NCBI GenBank assembly: GCA_028819215.1
Contig: JAPPMG010000084.1
Span: 1-59,833, forward strand
Origin: Bryobacterales bacterium
GTDB taxonomy: Bacteria > Acidobacteriota > Terriglobia > Bryobacterales > UBA6623
DNA length: 59,833 nt
Reading direction: 5' to 3'
Part shown: positions 16,946-25,170 of the stretch, piece by piece
Layout: each line of letters starts with the position of its first letter
Numbering within the stretch: the first letter of the stretch is position 1
Made by a program: the position numbers and the translations under genes
Notes under the pieces: model-generated
Database searches by the model: none
What the model was told of the DNA's origin: nothing
What the model saw: only the letters and a program-made list of their open reading frames with translations

Positions 16946-17623
16946 TTACAAAACCTCGCCGGCCCCTGCCACCCGGAGCTGCTCGGCTGCCTTGACAAGT
17001 TTCTTGCGGGCTCGGAACAGCTTTACCTTGATGGTGTTCTCGTTGATCCCCGTCTTCGTTGCCAGCTCGTCCACGGTCAGTCCTTCGACTTCCTTCTGAA
17101 ACAGCAACATGCGCTCCTCTTCGGAGACGTGCTCCAGCAGCTTGAGCAAGTAGTCGCGCCGCGCAGCCTGCTCTTCGGCACCCGGGGCAGTGTCGGCCGC
17201 GCGAGCCGAACTCTCGACGATCTCGTCGACGTCTTCGCCCAGGTCGCCCTCGAAGACCACGCGGCGACTCTTGAGCCGGCGCAGGTAGTCGTAGGTCTCG
17301 TTCATCGCGATCTTGTAGATCCACGTCGACAGAGACGATCGCATGTCGAACTTCTTCAGCGCGAAAAAGACCTTGGTGAAGACCTGTTGGGCTACATCCT
17401 CGGCGTCGATACTCCGGCGCACCATCCTCAGGGCGAGGCTGTATACCATGCTCTGGTGCCGCTGGACGATGAGGGCGAACGCCTCCTCGTCACCACTCTT
17501 GGCGCGGCGCACGACTTCGGCTTCTGAAGCGGTCTCGTACGGCACGAAGCGATCTGAACGCACCCCGCCGAGACAAGTCACCGGACCGCGCTGTCCTGCA
17601 AGCAAACCTGTCATTCCCGCCAT
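16946..17623 (-). CDS. ECF-type RNA polymerase sigma factor (first operon)
   Basis: About 225 aa from the ATG at 17623; an ATG at 17614 is also possible. Region 2 includes SLALRMVRRSIDAEDVAQQVF and FDMRSSLSTWIYKIAMNETYD. An acidic linker follows, then region 4 with VEGLTVDELATKTGINENTI, a helix-turn-helix that reads -35 elements. There is no region 1 or 3, which defines the ECF group. It heads an operon with an anti-sigma factor, a Spy-like membrane protein and a cupin. The regulon cannot be read from the window. Confidence 0.9.
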   Translation of the reverse strand: MAGMTGLLAGQRGPVTCLGGVRSDRFVPYETASEAEVVRRAKSGDEEAFALIVQRHQSMVYSLALRMVRRSIDAEDVAQQVFTKVFFALKKFDMRSSLSTWIYKIAMNETYDYLRRLKSRRVVFEGDLGEDVDEIVESSARAADTAPGAEEQAARRDYLLKLLEHVSEEERMLLFQKEVEGLTVDELATKTGINENTIKVKLFRARKKLVKAAEQLRVAGAGEVL

Positions 17624-17800
17624 GTGAGTTGGTTGGACGCACGACCGGCGCAACAGGTTGCAGGTTGGATGCAAGAGATTGAGTTTATCGCTATGGGGCT
17701 TGTCTGCAAAATCGCCCTGCGACAGAGGGCAGTCTCGCAGCTGCGCCCCACAGCGCCCACCCGGCGATGCGGAGTGGTCCGCGATATCGCGAGCTGGAGG

Positions 17801-18472
17801 CTAGGCGGCGCTCTCCACGCTCTGGAACAGGATCACCCTACTGCTCGGGATCGGCTGGCCGAACAGAGTGGCGGGCCGGAACTTGCTGGTCAGCAGCGTA
17901 TTGGCCAATTGTCGGTGGGCGCGACCCTCGAGGGGTCCCTGCGTGACGATCATGTAGTCATACACTCCGCCGTGGGCGTCGATGTAGGCCACGACCGCGA
18001 TCTCGTCGGCCACCGGATACGGCGAAGGCAGCGTCATCATCGGGGCACTCACGACCGGGCTGGCCAACAGACGCAGCGGCACGTCGTCGGCATGGGCCAC
18101 CGGCTCCATCCAGACTGCCGAAAGCAGCATCGGCACCAAGATCAGCGCCAGCAGCAGGCCGCCCAGCACAGGCACAGTGATCGGCCGCAGCCAGTTGCCG
18201 AATCGGACCCGGCGCCTGTTCCAAGACATCAGCGGGCGATCGCGCATGAGCGCCTCGACCGAAAGGGCGCTGAGGATGCGTACCTCCAGGCTGCTGGGCG
18301 GTGCCGCAACTGGAAGCGCGCCCAGCAGGCTGCCGATCGTTTCCTCGCGCTCGTTCTGCGCGTGGCATTTCGCGCAGCGTGTCAAATGCCATCGGACCAA
18401 CAGCGTCTCGGGCAACCCGAGAGCGCATTCCCGATACCGATCAAGTCGGCGTGAAATCCAACCACATGTCAT
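17801..18472 (-). CDS. Zinc-finger anti-sigma factor with TonB-C-like tail
   Basis: About 223 aa from the ATG at 18472 (MTCGWISRRLDRYREC). HLTRCAKCHAQ supplies the HxxxCxxC zinc motif of ZAS anti-sigma factors. One membrane segment spans about residues 98-118 (VPVLGGLLLALILVPMLL). The periplasmic C-terminus ends in VVAYIDAHGGVYDY...SKFRPATLFGQPIP...VILFQSV. That resembles a TonB C-terminal-type fold: a VxxxIdxxG strand, then FxPAxxxGxPv. The start is 4 nt after the stop of the ECF sigma gene. It probably sequesters that sigma and senses the envelope through the tail. Confidence 0.75.
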   Translation of the reverse strand: MTCGWISRRLDRYRECALGLPETLLVRWHLTRCAKCHAQNEREETIGSLLGALPVAAPPSSLEVRILSALSVEALMRDRPLMSWNRRRVRFGNWLRPITVPVLGGLLLALILVPMLLSAVWMEPVAHADDVPLRLLASPVVSAPMMTLPSPYPVADEIAVVAYIDAHGGVYDYMIVTQGPLEGRAHRQLANTLLTSKFRPATLFGQPIPSSRVILFQSVESAA

Positions 18473-18476
18473 TTCT

Positions 18477-19109
18477 CTACTCCAACTGCCATCGTGCGCT
18501 CCTCGGCGCGATCGATGGGGCATTGCGCAGCAGGTGGCGCTTCAATGCCTCACGGCCGCGCAGAATCCTTGACTTCACCGTTCCTAACGGCACACCCAGC
18601 GTGTCCGCGATTTCGCCGTAGCTAAAGTCCTCGACATCGCGCAGCACGACGGCCTCGCGGAAGCGCGGATCGAGCGCTTGCAGGGCGCCGTTGAGAATAT
18701 CGCGGCGCTCCCGGTCCGTGGTGTGCTCGAACGGAGTCACGGCCTCGGACCGAAACGAGTCCGAGAACTCGTGCGCCCGGCTATGCACCGAGGACTCGCT
18801 GACCTCCCAAGCTCGATGCCGCGAGAACCAGCGCCGCTTGTTAGAGGCTTCGTTCGTCGCGATGCGATAGAGCCAAGTCTTGAAAGTGGACGAGCCGCGA
18901 AAACTGTCGACCCTGCGGAAGACCTTTACGAAGACCTCCTGGGTCACATCTTCGGCGTCAGCGTGGTCGTCGATCAGCCTGCAGACGTAGCTGTAGACCG
19001 GGCGCTGGTAACGGCGCAACAGCAACTCGTAGCTCCCGGGCTTGCGTGCCTTGAGGCCGCAGACCAAGTCCGCGTCGAGATCGGACTCGGCGAGCGCGCT
19101 GGGAAGCAT
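18477..19109 (-). CDS. RpoE-like ECF sigma factor (second operon)
   Basis: About 210 aa from the ATG at 19109; a GTG at 19124 is the alternative. Region 2 shows SYVCRLIDDHADAEDVTQEVF and FRGSSTFKTWLYRIATNEASN. Region 4 shows FSYGEIADTLGVPLGTVKSR, closely matching RpoE-type ECF factors. It is followed 4 nt later by a zinc-finger anti-sigma gene, the standard pairing. It lies within 1 kb of another ECF operon with a different anti-sigma type. Regulon unknown. Confidence 0.92.
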   Translation of the reverse strand: MLPSALAESDLDADLVCGLKARKPGSYELLLRRYQRPVYSYVCRLIDDHADAEDVTQEVFVKVFRRVDSFRGSSTFKTWLYRIATNEASNKRRWFSRHRAWEVSESSVHSRAHEFSDSFRSEAVTPFEHTTDRERRDILNGALQALDPRFREAVVLRDVEDFSYGEIADTLGVPLGTVKSRILRGREALKRHLLRNAPSIAPRSARWQLE

Positions 19110-19302
19110 CGTCTGGTGGGACACTGTCGTGGGCGTGCCGGTTTAGGCTAGCAGGTGATCTTGCATCGAGCCATCTCGCGCCAGCCCTCGACTCGTCAGA
19201 CACCGGGGGCCGGGGAATTGTTCCTGATGCGTTCGGTGCGGCACCGCGCCAAGTCACGGACGGCGTGGTCGCGGCCTGCTGATCTGCAGCCCTGGGAGGG
19301 GG

Positions 19303-19331
19303 CTGACAGGGACCGTCTTTTTTGGTACAAT
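19303..19331 (+). promoter_or_regulatory. Near-consensus sigma-70 promoter
   Basis: CTGACA (19303-19308) and TACAAT (19326-19331) are exactly 17 bp apart and each matches consensus at five of six positions. A T6 run lies in the spacer. It points towards the histone-tail CoA-transferase gene, leaving about 135-180 nt of leader depending on the start codon. The rest of the 19125-19464 gap shows no gene. Confidence 0.6.
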
Positions 19332-19518
19332 TGATTTCGCGAAATCCTCTTGGATTCATTGGCGGACTCATTGCAGACCGCCCGAGTCCTGCTGGTACAA
19401 GAACCGCTTCTCGCATCCCCGCGCGCGGCGCCTTACAAACATCCGCGCCTGCCTCGACTGAGTATTGGTGGATGAGGTCGAGTTCTTGACTCAGCCACAG
19501 GCGTCCACCAAACCTCCG

Positions 19519-21366
19519 ATGGCAAGCGAAGCAGGCAAAGCCGGCACTGAGGGCGCCGAGAAATCGACTGCCAAGGCCGATCCGGGCGTAGCCGGGACAG
19601 GGGCTGGCAAGAGCGCAGCAAAAGCCTCCGCCAAGAAGGCCGCCGCGAAGAAGCCTTCGGCGAGGAAGTCTCCTAGCGCCGGGCAGGCTGCGGCGGGCAA
19701 GACCGGTGCCAAGCGGCCGTCGACAGCCGCTCCGAAGGCAGCTGCCAAGAAACGGGCAGCTTCTCCGAAGTCTTCCAGCAGCGCCGCTAAAGCGCCGCCC
19801 GAGGAAAGATCCACGGCGAAGAAGACGACTGCGTCGGGCCAGAAGGCATCTTCGGGCACCAAGACCACCGTTAAGGCTGCTGCGGCTAGCGCCGTCGCGG
19901 CAACCGCGAAGACGCCTGCCGATACCAAGGCCAAGTCGACGCCCAAGAAGGCGGCGAAGGAGTCCGCCGCCACGGACAAGTCCGAGGACTCGAAGGGGAC
20001 CGAGCGGAAGGAACCCGCAGCCCCGAAGGCACAAAAAGCCACCAAGCGAGCCCCCTTGCCGGGCCCGGAAATCAAGCGGGCGCCGAAAAAGTCGACCGAG
20101 AAGACGACAACCCACGAGAAACTCGAATCTGCTGAGCAGAAGGAAATTTCGGACGGGCGTCGGCCATTGGATGGAATCCGCGTCCTTGACCTGAGCCGCC
20201 TGCTTCCAGGGCCTTACGCGAGCCACATCTTGGCTAGCTTCGGCGCGGACGTGATCAAGGTCGAGAGGCCGGGGGATGGGGACTACATGCGCGAGTACCT
20301 CCCTCAGGCTCAAGGCTTCAACGCGACTTTCCTCACGATTAACCGAGGGAAGCGCAGTATCTCGCTCGACTTGCGCAAACCGGCGGGCAAGGAGATCTTC
20401 TGCGCCCTGGTGGAGCGTTCCGACGTCGTGCTGGACGGATTCCGTCCCGGCGTTATGGACAAGCTGGGGCTGGGCTACCAGGCTCTTAGTCAAGTCAATC
20501 CTAGGATCATCTATGCGGCTCTGACAGGATACGGTCAGACAGGTCCGAACGCCCAACAGGCCGGCCATGATCTGAACTATCTGGCATTGTCCGGCATGCT
20601 TGACCTGCTCGGGGATGCCGAGGGAGTGCCGCTGGTGCCCGGTATCCAGATCGCAGACGTGGCAGCTGGAGCGCTGCCCACCGTGATCGGGATCCTGCTC
20701 GCCCTCCAACACCGCAGCAAGAGCAAGGCCGGCCAAATGGTCGACATCTCGATGTTCGACTCCTTGCTCGGCCTGATGCCGGTGCAGGTCGCGAACTACA
20801 CGGCGACCAAGCGTCGGCCGAAGCGTGGCCAAGAACGTCTGTTCGGACGCTACGCGTGTTACAACATCTATCCCGTCCGTAACGGACGCTTCATGGTGGT
20901 TGCCGCGCTGGAACCGAAGTTCTGGGCTGCGCTGTGCAAGGCGATTGACCGCGAGGACCTGATTCAGGACCAGTACGTAGAAGGCCATGCACAGGAGATC
21001 TTGATCGCCGAGCTGACGCGAATCTTCCAGAAGAAGCAAGTGGACGAGTGGATGGAGATCTTCGCTGAAGTTGACGCGTGCGTCACAGAAGTGCGGGAAA
21101 TCTCCAGGTCTGTCCAAGACGACCACGCGGCACAGCGCGGCTTGATCACGCCGATCCGTGGCAAGGACGGAGAGGTCTACGAGCAGCTGGGGGTATTTCC
21201 GAAGCTATCCGATGCCCCCGGGTATATCGCGGGCGACGCCCCTCGACGTGGCCAGCACACGCGCCAAATCCTGCGTTCGCTCAAGTATCCCGTGAAGCAG
21301 ATTGACGAGATGGTCGCCGCCAAGATCGTCGAGGAATCCGGGAGCAACGGCGGTCGCGCGGGCTAG
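19519..21366 (+). CDS. Class III CoA-transferase fused to a histone-H1-like Lys/Ala tail
   Basis: 615 aa from the ATG at 19519; in-frame TTG 19465 and GTG 19468 lie upstream, and no start has a clear ribosome binding site. Residues 1-212 are low-complexity Lys/Ala/Ser/Pro/Thr repeats such as KASAKKAAAKKPSARKSP, like eukaryotic H1 or bacterial Hc1/AlgP tails. From about 214 a complete CaiB/BaiF/Frc enzyme follows: PLDGIRVLDLSRLLPGPYAS, FGADVIKVERPGDGD, NRGKRSISLDL, and GQMVDISMFDSLL with the catalytic-type Asp near 414. The family moves CoA between carboxylic acids through aspartyl-CoA intermediates or racemises acyl-CoAs. No stop or break lies between the parts. Confidence 0.85.
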   Translation: MASEAGKAGTEGAEKSTAKADPGVAGTGAGKSAAKASAKKAAAKKPSARKSPSAGQAAAGKTGAKRPSTAAPKAAAKKRAASPKSSSSAAKAPPEERSTAKKTTASGQKASSGTKTTVKAAAASAVAATAKTPADTKAKSTPKKAAKESAATDKSEDSKGTERKEPAAPKAQKATKRAPLPGPEIKRAPKKSTEKTTTHEKLESAEQKEISDGRRPLDGIRVLDLSRLLPGPYASHILASFGADVIKVERPGDGDYMREYLPQAQGFNATFLTINRGKRSISLDLRKPAGKEIFCALVERSDVVLDGFRPGVMDKLGLGYQALSQVNPRIIYAALTGYGQTGPNAQQAGHDLNYLALSGMLDLLGDAEGVPLVPGIQIADVAAGALPTVIGILLALQHRSKSKAGQMVDISMFDSLLGLMPVQVANYTATKRRPKRGQERLFGRYACYNIYPVRNGRFMVVAALEPKFWAALCKAIDREDLIQDQYVEGHAQEILIAELTRIFQKKQVDEWMEIFAEVDACVTEVREISRSVQDDHAAQRGLITPIRGKDGEVYEQLGVFPKLSDAPGYIAGDAPRRGQHTRQILRSLKYPVKQIDEMVAAKIVEESGSNGGRAG

Positions 21367-21423
21367 CCCTTCGCGCGGGAGGCCCCAAGAGCGTGACAAC
21401 CTCGGTTTCTTGAGCGATTCCCG

Positions 21424-22749
21424 CTAGGGGACAGGCAGTGCCGCAAGTGCCGGCCGAAACGCCGCAATGAACGCGTCGACGTCCGCTTTGGAGATATTGA
21501 GCGGCGGACTGATCCGAATCACGTTTCCGTAGAGCCCGCCCTTGCCGATGAGCAAGCCACGCTCCCGAGCCTCTTCCAGCAGTCGGCTGGTCTGGCGGGT
21601 CGCTGGCTCCTTTGTGTCGCGATCACTGACAAGTTCCAGCGCTTGCATCAACCCGACTCCGCGCACATCGCCGATTAGGGGGAACTCAGCTTGAAGTGCT
21701 ACTAGCTGGTTTGCGAGATAAGTGCCTACGTTCGCAGAGTTTGCCAACAGGTCCTGTTCGGCGATGAAATCGACCACGGCAGTGGCCGCCGCGGTAGTGA
21801 CCGGGTTGCCGCCAAAGGTTGACAGCGTGAGGAATCGCATCGAATCAGCGATTTCCTGGCGCGCCAGCGTGGCACCGATGGGCAGACCGTTGCCTAGACC
21901 CTTGGCCAGCGTGATGACATCCGGCACTACATCGTAGTTCTCGATTCCGAACCATTTGCCGGTCCGGCCGCAGGCAGCCTGCACCTCGTCACAAATGAAG
22001 ATCCCGCCATGCTCGCGGACTATATCCGTCACGATCTTGAAATATTCCTTCGGTGGGGTGATGAAGCCGCCGATCCCTTGGATCGGCTCACCGATGAAGC
22101 CCGCCACGCTTCCGGAAGTTGATGTCTCGATCAGTTCCTCTACGTCGGTTGCGCAGGCCAGATCGCATGACGGATAGGTCTTGCCGAACGGACAGCGATA
22201 GCAGTACGCATTGTGCGCGTGGACGACTCCAGCCTCCGGCATCCCCGGCCCCCTCCACACGCTCTGGCCAGTCAGCGCGCGGCCGCCCGAGGTTCTGCCG
22301 TGGTAGCTATGGCGGAGCGCGACGATCTCGGTGTTTCCCGTATAGCAGCGGGCAAGCTGGATTGCCGTTTCATTCGCTTCCGATCCGCTGTTGGTAAAGA
22401 AGGACTTTGTCAGCCTGCCGCCGGGTGAGATCTTGGCGAGCCGCGCGGCGAGGTTGATTTGGGGACGGGTAGGGAAGAGAGTCGAGACGTGGTGCAGTCG
22501 GTCTACCTGTTCATGGATGGCAGCGTTGACATGGTCGTTGAGATGTCCAACGCTGATGGTGACGATGCCGCCGAAGAAGTCAAGGTACTGCTTGCCATCC
22601 GAGTCCCAAACGTATTGATCCTTGGCCCGTTCGACGACTAGGGGCCGGTCGAAGAAATGGAATACCGCCGGGAACAGGTACTGCTTCCCGGCGAGGATCA
22701 GCTCGTCATAGTCACGGCGATTCGATGGCACACTCGCATTGTGCCGCAT
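21424..22749 (-). CDS. Class III PLP-dependent aminotransferase (AGXT2/GabT-like)
   Basis: 441 aa. Class III motifs are present: FFTNSGSEANETAIQLAR for phosphate binding, RHSYHGRT, ICDEVQAACGRTGKWF with the PLP Asp, and ITLAKGLGNGLPIGA with the Schiff-base Lys. FGGNPVTTAAA follows. It transfers an amino group from an omega- or beta-amino acid to a keto acid. Overall flavour resembles alanine-glyoxylate or 4-aminobutyrate aminotransferases. An unusual Cys-containing segment (NAYCYRCPFGKTYPSCDLAC) interrupts the middle; similar inserts occur in some family members. The gene is convergent with the CoA-transferase, 57 bp apart. The donor is not determined. Confidence 0.88.
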   Translation of the reverse strand: MRHNASVPSNRRDYDELILAGKQYLFPAVFHFFDRPLVVERAKDQYVWDSDGKQYLDFFGGIVTISVGHLNDHVNAAIHEQVDRLHHVSTLFPTRPQINLAARLAKISPGGRLTKSFFTNSGSEANETAIQLARCYTGNTEIVALRHSYHGRTSGGRALTGQSVWRGPGMPEAGVVHAHNAYCYRCPFGKTYPSCDLACATDVEELIETSTSGSVAGFIGEPIQGIGGFITPPKEYFKIVTDIVREHGGIFICDEVQAACGRTGKWFGIENYDVVPDVITLAKGLGNGLPIGATLARQEIADSMRFLTLSTFGGNPVTTAAATAVVDFIAEQDLLANSANVGTYLANQLVALQAEFPLIGDVRGVGLMQALELVSDRDTKEPATRQTSRLLEEARERGLLIGKGGLYGNVIRISPPLNISKADVDAFIAAFRPALAALPVP

Positions 22750-22866
22750 CCCGCCAGGCCGACTGCGATCCGATCTGGCACGGACGCGAGTTGGAGGAGC
22801 CGGATCGGTGCGCCCGGGCGGCTTCCAACTCCTGCTGTGCAGTCTGCGCGTCCGGAATCACGCGGC

Positions 22867-23526
22867 TCAACGCCCCAAGACTCTCGCCAGCAAGCCCGGC
22901 TCGTCGGTGATGATGCCGTCAACGTTGAGGGCCAGCAGGCGGCGCATTTCCGACTCGCTGTTGACTGTCCAAGCCAGCACCTTGAGATCCTCGTCGTGGA
23001 CTTCTTCGATGAAATTCCGTGAGGCGAGCCGGAACTGCGGGATCACGAAGTCGATCGGGCTGTTGAACCGGGTCTCTTCGTCTTGGGTGCGGTTAAAGAT
23101 GAACCCGAGCTGGATGTCGGGCAGCAAGTCGTGCACCTTGTTCAGCATCTTCGTGTGAAAGCCGCTGATCATGGTCCGGCTGATGTCGGCGTGTGCTTGG
23201 ATCAGCTCGATTGCTTGCTCTTCGAAGCCTGGTTCCTTGAGTTCGATATCGAGGAACGCCCGGCCAGCAAAGCGCTTCAGCACATCTTCGAATAGGGGGA
23301 TCTCGTAGCCGTCGCCCAAGTCGCGGAATTCTGCATACGGAGTCGACGGCACGGAGTGACGCCCAGCGACCGAGCTATGCACCACCACCAGCTGGCCGTC
23401 GCCGGACCGGCGCACGTCCAGTTCGACGCCATCGGCGCCCTGGGAGAGCGCATGCTCGAAGCTCGGTACGGTGTTTTCCTTGTGTCCCTTGGCACCGCGG
23501 TGTCCGATGATAGTGGCTTGTTGCAT
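22867..23526 (-). CDS. Glycerophosphodiester phosphodiesterase
   Basis: 219 aa, normal for cytoplasmic GDPD (UgpQ-like) proteins. IGHRGAKGHKENTVPSF supplies the first catalytic His, the Arg and a metal-ligand Glu. GADGVELDVRRSGDGQLVVVH supplies the second Glu/Asp pair and His. FLDIELKEPG and VLAWTVNSESEM complete the TIM-barrel pattern, and GIITDEPGLL ends it. It hydrolyses glycerophosphodiesters to glycerol-3-phosphate and alcohol. No signal peptide is present. A perfect TATAAT on this strand at 23651-23656 lies about 125 bp upstream, without a clear -35. Confidence 0.9.
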   Translation of the reverse strand: MQQATIIGHRGAKGHKENTVPSFEHALSQGADGVELDVRRSGDGQLVVVHSSVAGRHSVPSTPYAEFRDLGDGYEIPLFEDVLKRFAGRAFLDIELKEPGFEEQAIELIQAHADISRTMISGFHTKMLNKVHDLLPDIQLGFIFNRTQDEETRFNSPIDFVIPQFRLASRNFIEEVHDEDLKVLAWTVNSESEMRRLLALNVDGIITDEPGLLARVLGR

Positions 23527-23778
23527 GAGCTTGCTTCCTGGAATTCTGCCAGCCGCGCTGCGCGGCTGCGCTGCGGCGACCGGTTAGAGAGAAATGCGAG
23601 GGCAGACGTGCCCAGATGGCCGACAGCGGAAGAGCATCACAGAAGAAGGTATTATACATCCGCTCGTGCAACTCAACCTCAGGGCGGGGGAGAATTTCTT
23701 GCGCCGCGGCAGCATGCGCCCGTTACGGGAGTTTGGACCTGTGGAAACGTCAGGCCGAATCGGCTAGAGTAACTGCCA

Positions 23779-24996
23779 ATGGCCGACCACCTCCAACGCA
23801 GATCCGTTTTGCAAGGCGCAGCCGCCGGCATCGCCGCGGGCGCAGCCCTGGCGCAGTCTGGATCCGCTGCGCCGGTCCCGTTCTCCGACCAACTCAAGAT
23901 CACCAAACTGGAAACGTTCTTGGTCAAGCCGCGCTGGCTGTTCCTGAAGATGCATACCGATGCCGGCTTGGTCGGCCTGGGCGAGCCCATCGTCGAAGGC
24001 CGGGCGAAGACCTGTGCCGAGGCAATTCGCGAGATGGAGCCGTACCTGTTGGGCAAGGACCCACGGCACGTTCAGCATCACTGGCAGGCGCTCTATCGGC
24101 ATGCGTTCTATCGGGGCGGCCCGGTGCTGACCAGCGCCCTGAGTGGAATCGAACAAGCGATGTGGGACATCGCCGGGCAGGCGGCCGGATTGCCGGTGTA
24201 CGCCATGTTGGGCGGCCCGACACGCGACAGAGTGCGCCTGTACAAGGGCGGGACCTCGCCCGACACGATTCGAGACGACATGGCACAGGGCTTCACTGCG
24301 TTCAAGGTCGGGCCGTACAAGGAACGCCCGGCCCGGGTTGTCGAGAACAGAGCCTTCGTAGACAAGGTGGCCGAGTCATTTCGCGCGTTGCGCGATGCCG
24401 GCGGGGACGAAGTGGACATAGGGATCGATTTCCATGGTGCGATCAGCCCTCAGACGGCGAAGCTGCTCATCAAGGCCCTCGAGCCGTACCAGCCAATGTT
24501 CATCGAAGAGCCGGTCAACTGCCAGAATCACGACATCATGGCGGAGATCGCCCACGGCACGCATCTTCCCATCGCTACTGGCGAGCGCGTCTTCACCAAG
24601 TGGGGATTTCGCGAGGTGCTGGAGAAAGGGGCGGCCTCCATCTTGCAACCGGACCTGTCGCACTGCGGCGGCATCATGGAGGCTCGGCTCATCGCCGGGA
24701 TGGCGGAGTCGTACTATGCGGCAATGGCTCCGCACAATCCTCTGGGACCGATCGCGACGGCTGTTTGCGTTCACCTAGACGCTTCGATCCCCAACTTCAT
24801 GTGCCAAGAGTTCCGCTCGCTTGGTGAAGGGTACTTCAAGGAGCCGCTGCGATTCGACGCCGGCTACGTGCCGCTGCCGACTAAGCCTGGCCTAGGAGTC
24901 GAGATCGACGACGAGGCGATCGCGGACAAGATCGACCACGATTGGACGAACCCCATGCCGTACGATGCGTTCGACGGCGCTGTCGTGGACTGGTAG
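23779..24996 (+). CDS. Tat-exported galactonate-dehydratase-like enolase-superfamily enzyme
   Basis: 405 aa. The N-terminus carries RRSVLQGAAAGIAAGAALAQ, a twin-arginine signal. The barrel domain holds the DgoD/mandelate-racemase-type residues GIDFHGA (D217, H219), FIEEPV (E243), ATGERV (E269) and APHNPLGP (H319). This is the pattern of D-galactonate dehydratase and relatives, which eliminate water from sugar acids to 2-keto-3-deoxy acids with Mg. Export is unusual, since the classical enzyme is cytoplasmic. It lies near aldose 1-epimerase and shares the window with two other exported superfamily members. Substrate unproven. Confidence 0.88.
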   Translation: MADHLQRRSVLQGAAAGIAAGAALAQSGSAAPVPFSDQLKITKLETFLVKPRWLFLKMHTDAGLVGLGEPIVEGRAKTCAEAIREMEPYLLGKDPRHVQHHWQALYRHAFYRGGPVLTSALSGIEQAMWDIAGQAAGLPVYAMLGGPTRDRVRLYKGGTSPDTIRDDMAQGFTAFKVGPYKERPARVVENRAFVDKVAESFRALRDAGGDEVDIGIDFHGAISPQTAKLLIKALEPYQPMFIEEPVNCQNHDIMAEIAHGTHLPIATGERVFTKWGFREVLEKGAASILQPDLSHCGGIMEARLIAGMAESYYAAMAPHNPLGPIATAVCVHLDASIPNFMCQEFRSLGEGYFKEPLRFDAGYVPLPTKPGLGVEIDDEAIADKIDHDWTNPMPYDAFDGAVVDW

Positions 24997-25100
24997 CGCC
25001 GGGCAGTCCGCGTGGCGCGTGAGGCCGCTTCGCCCGGAAGCAAGCACACGATGGCGTGCGACGGCGGCCAGGGTTCAGACCAAGGGCTTGCCCGGCAGGG

Positions 25101-25170
25101 CATTATCAGATAACGTTAATGTAGCCGAGCGTTGGCCAAACCGACGCATTGGTTAACATAATCTATGTTA
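25101..25170. promoter_or_regulatory. AT-rich palindromes overlapping the start of a small exported-protein gene
   Basis: TAACATA and TATGTTA form a perfect 7-bp inverted repeat at 25154-25160 and 25164-25170 around ATC, and the ATG of the downstream gene (25165-25167) is inside it. Upstream, TAACGTTA at 25111-25118 is a perfect 8-bp palindrome. TTATCAGA occurs just before the first and at the end of the second element. The whole stretch is an AT-rich patch within GC-rich surroundings, as expected for paired operator sites or a translation-blocking stem. Confidence 0.5.

Noticed and set aside
18958..21126. A 722-codon minus-strand frame opposite the CoA-transferase gene
   Set aside because: It is the mirror of the Lys/Ala-rich gene in GC-rich DNA and gives Arg/Gly/Leu-rich low complexity. 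The plus strand holds a complete recognisable enzyme.
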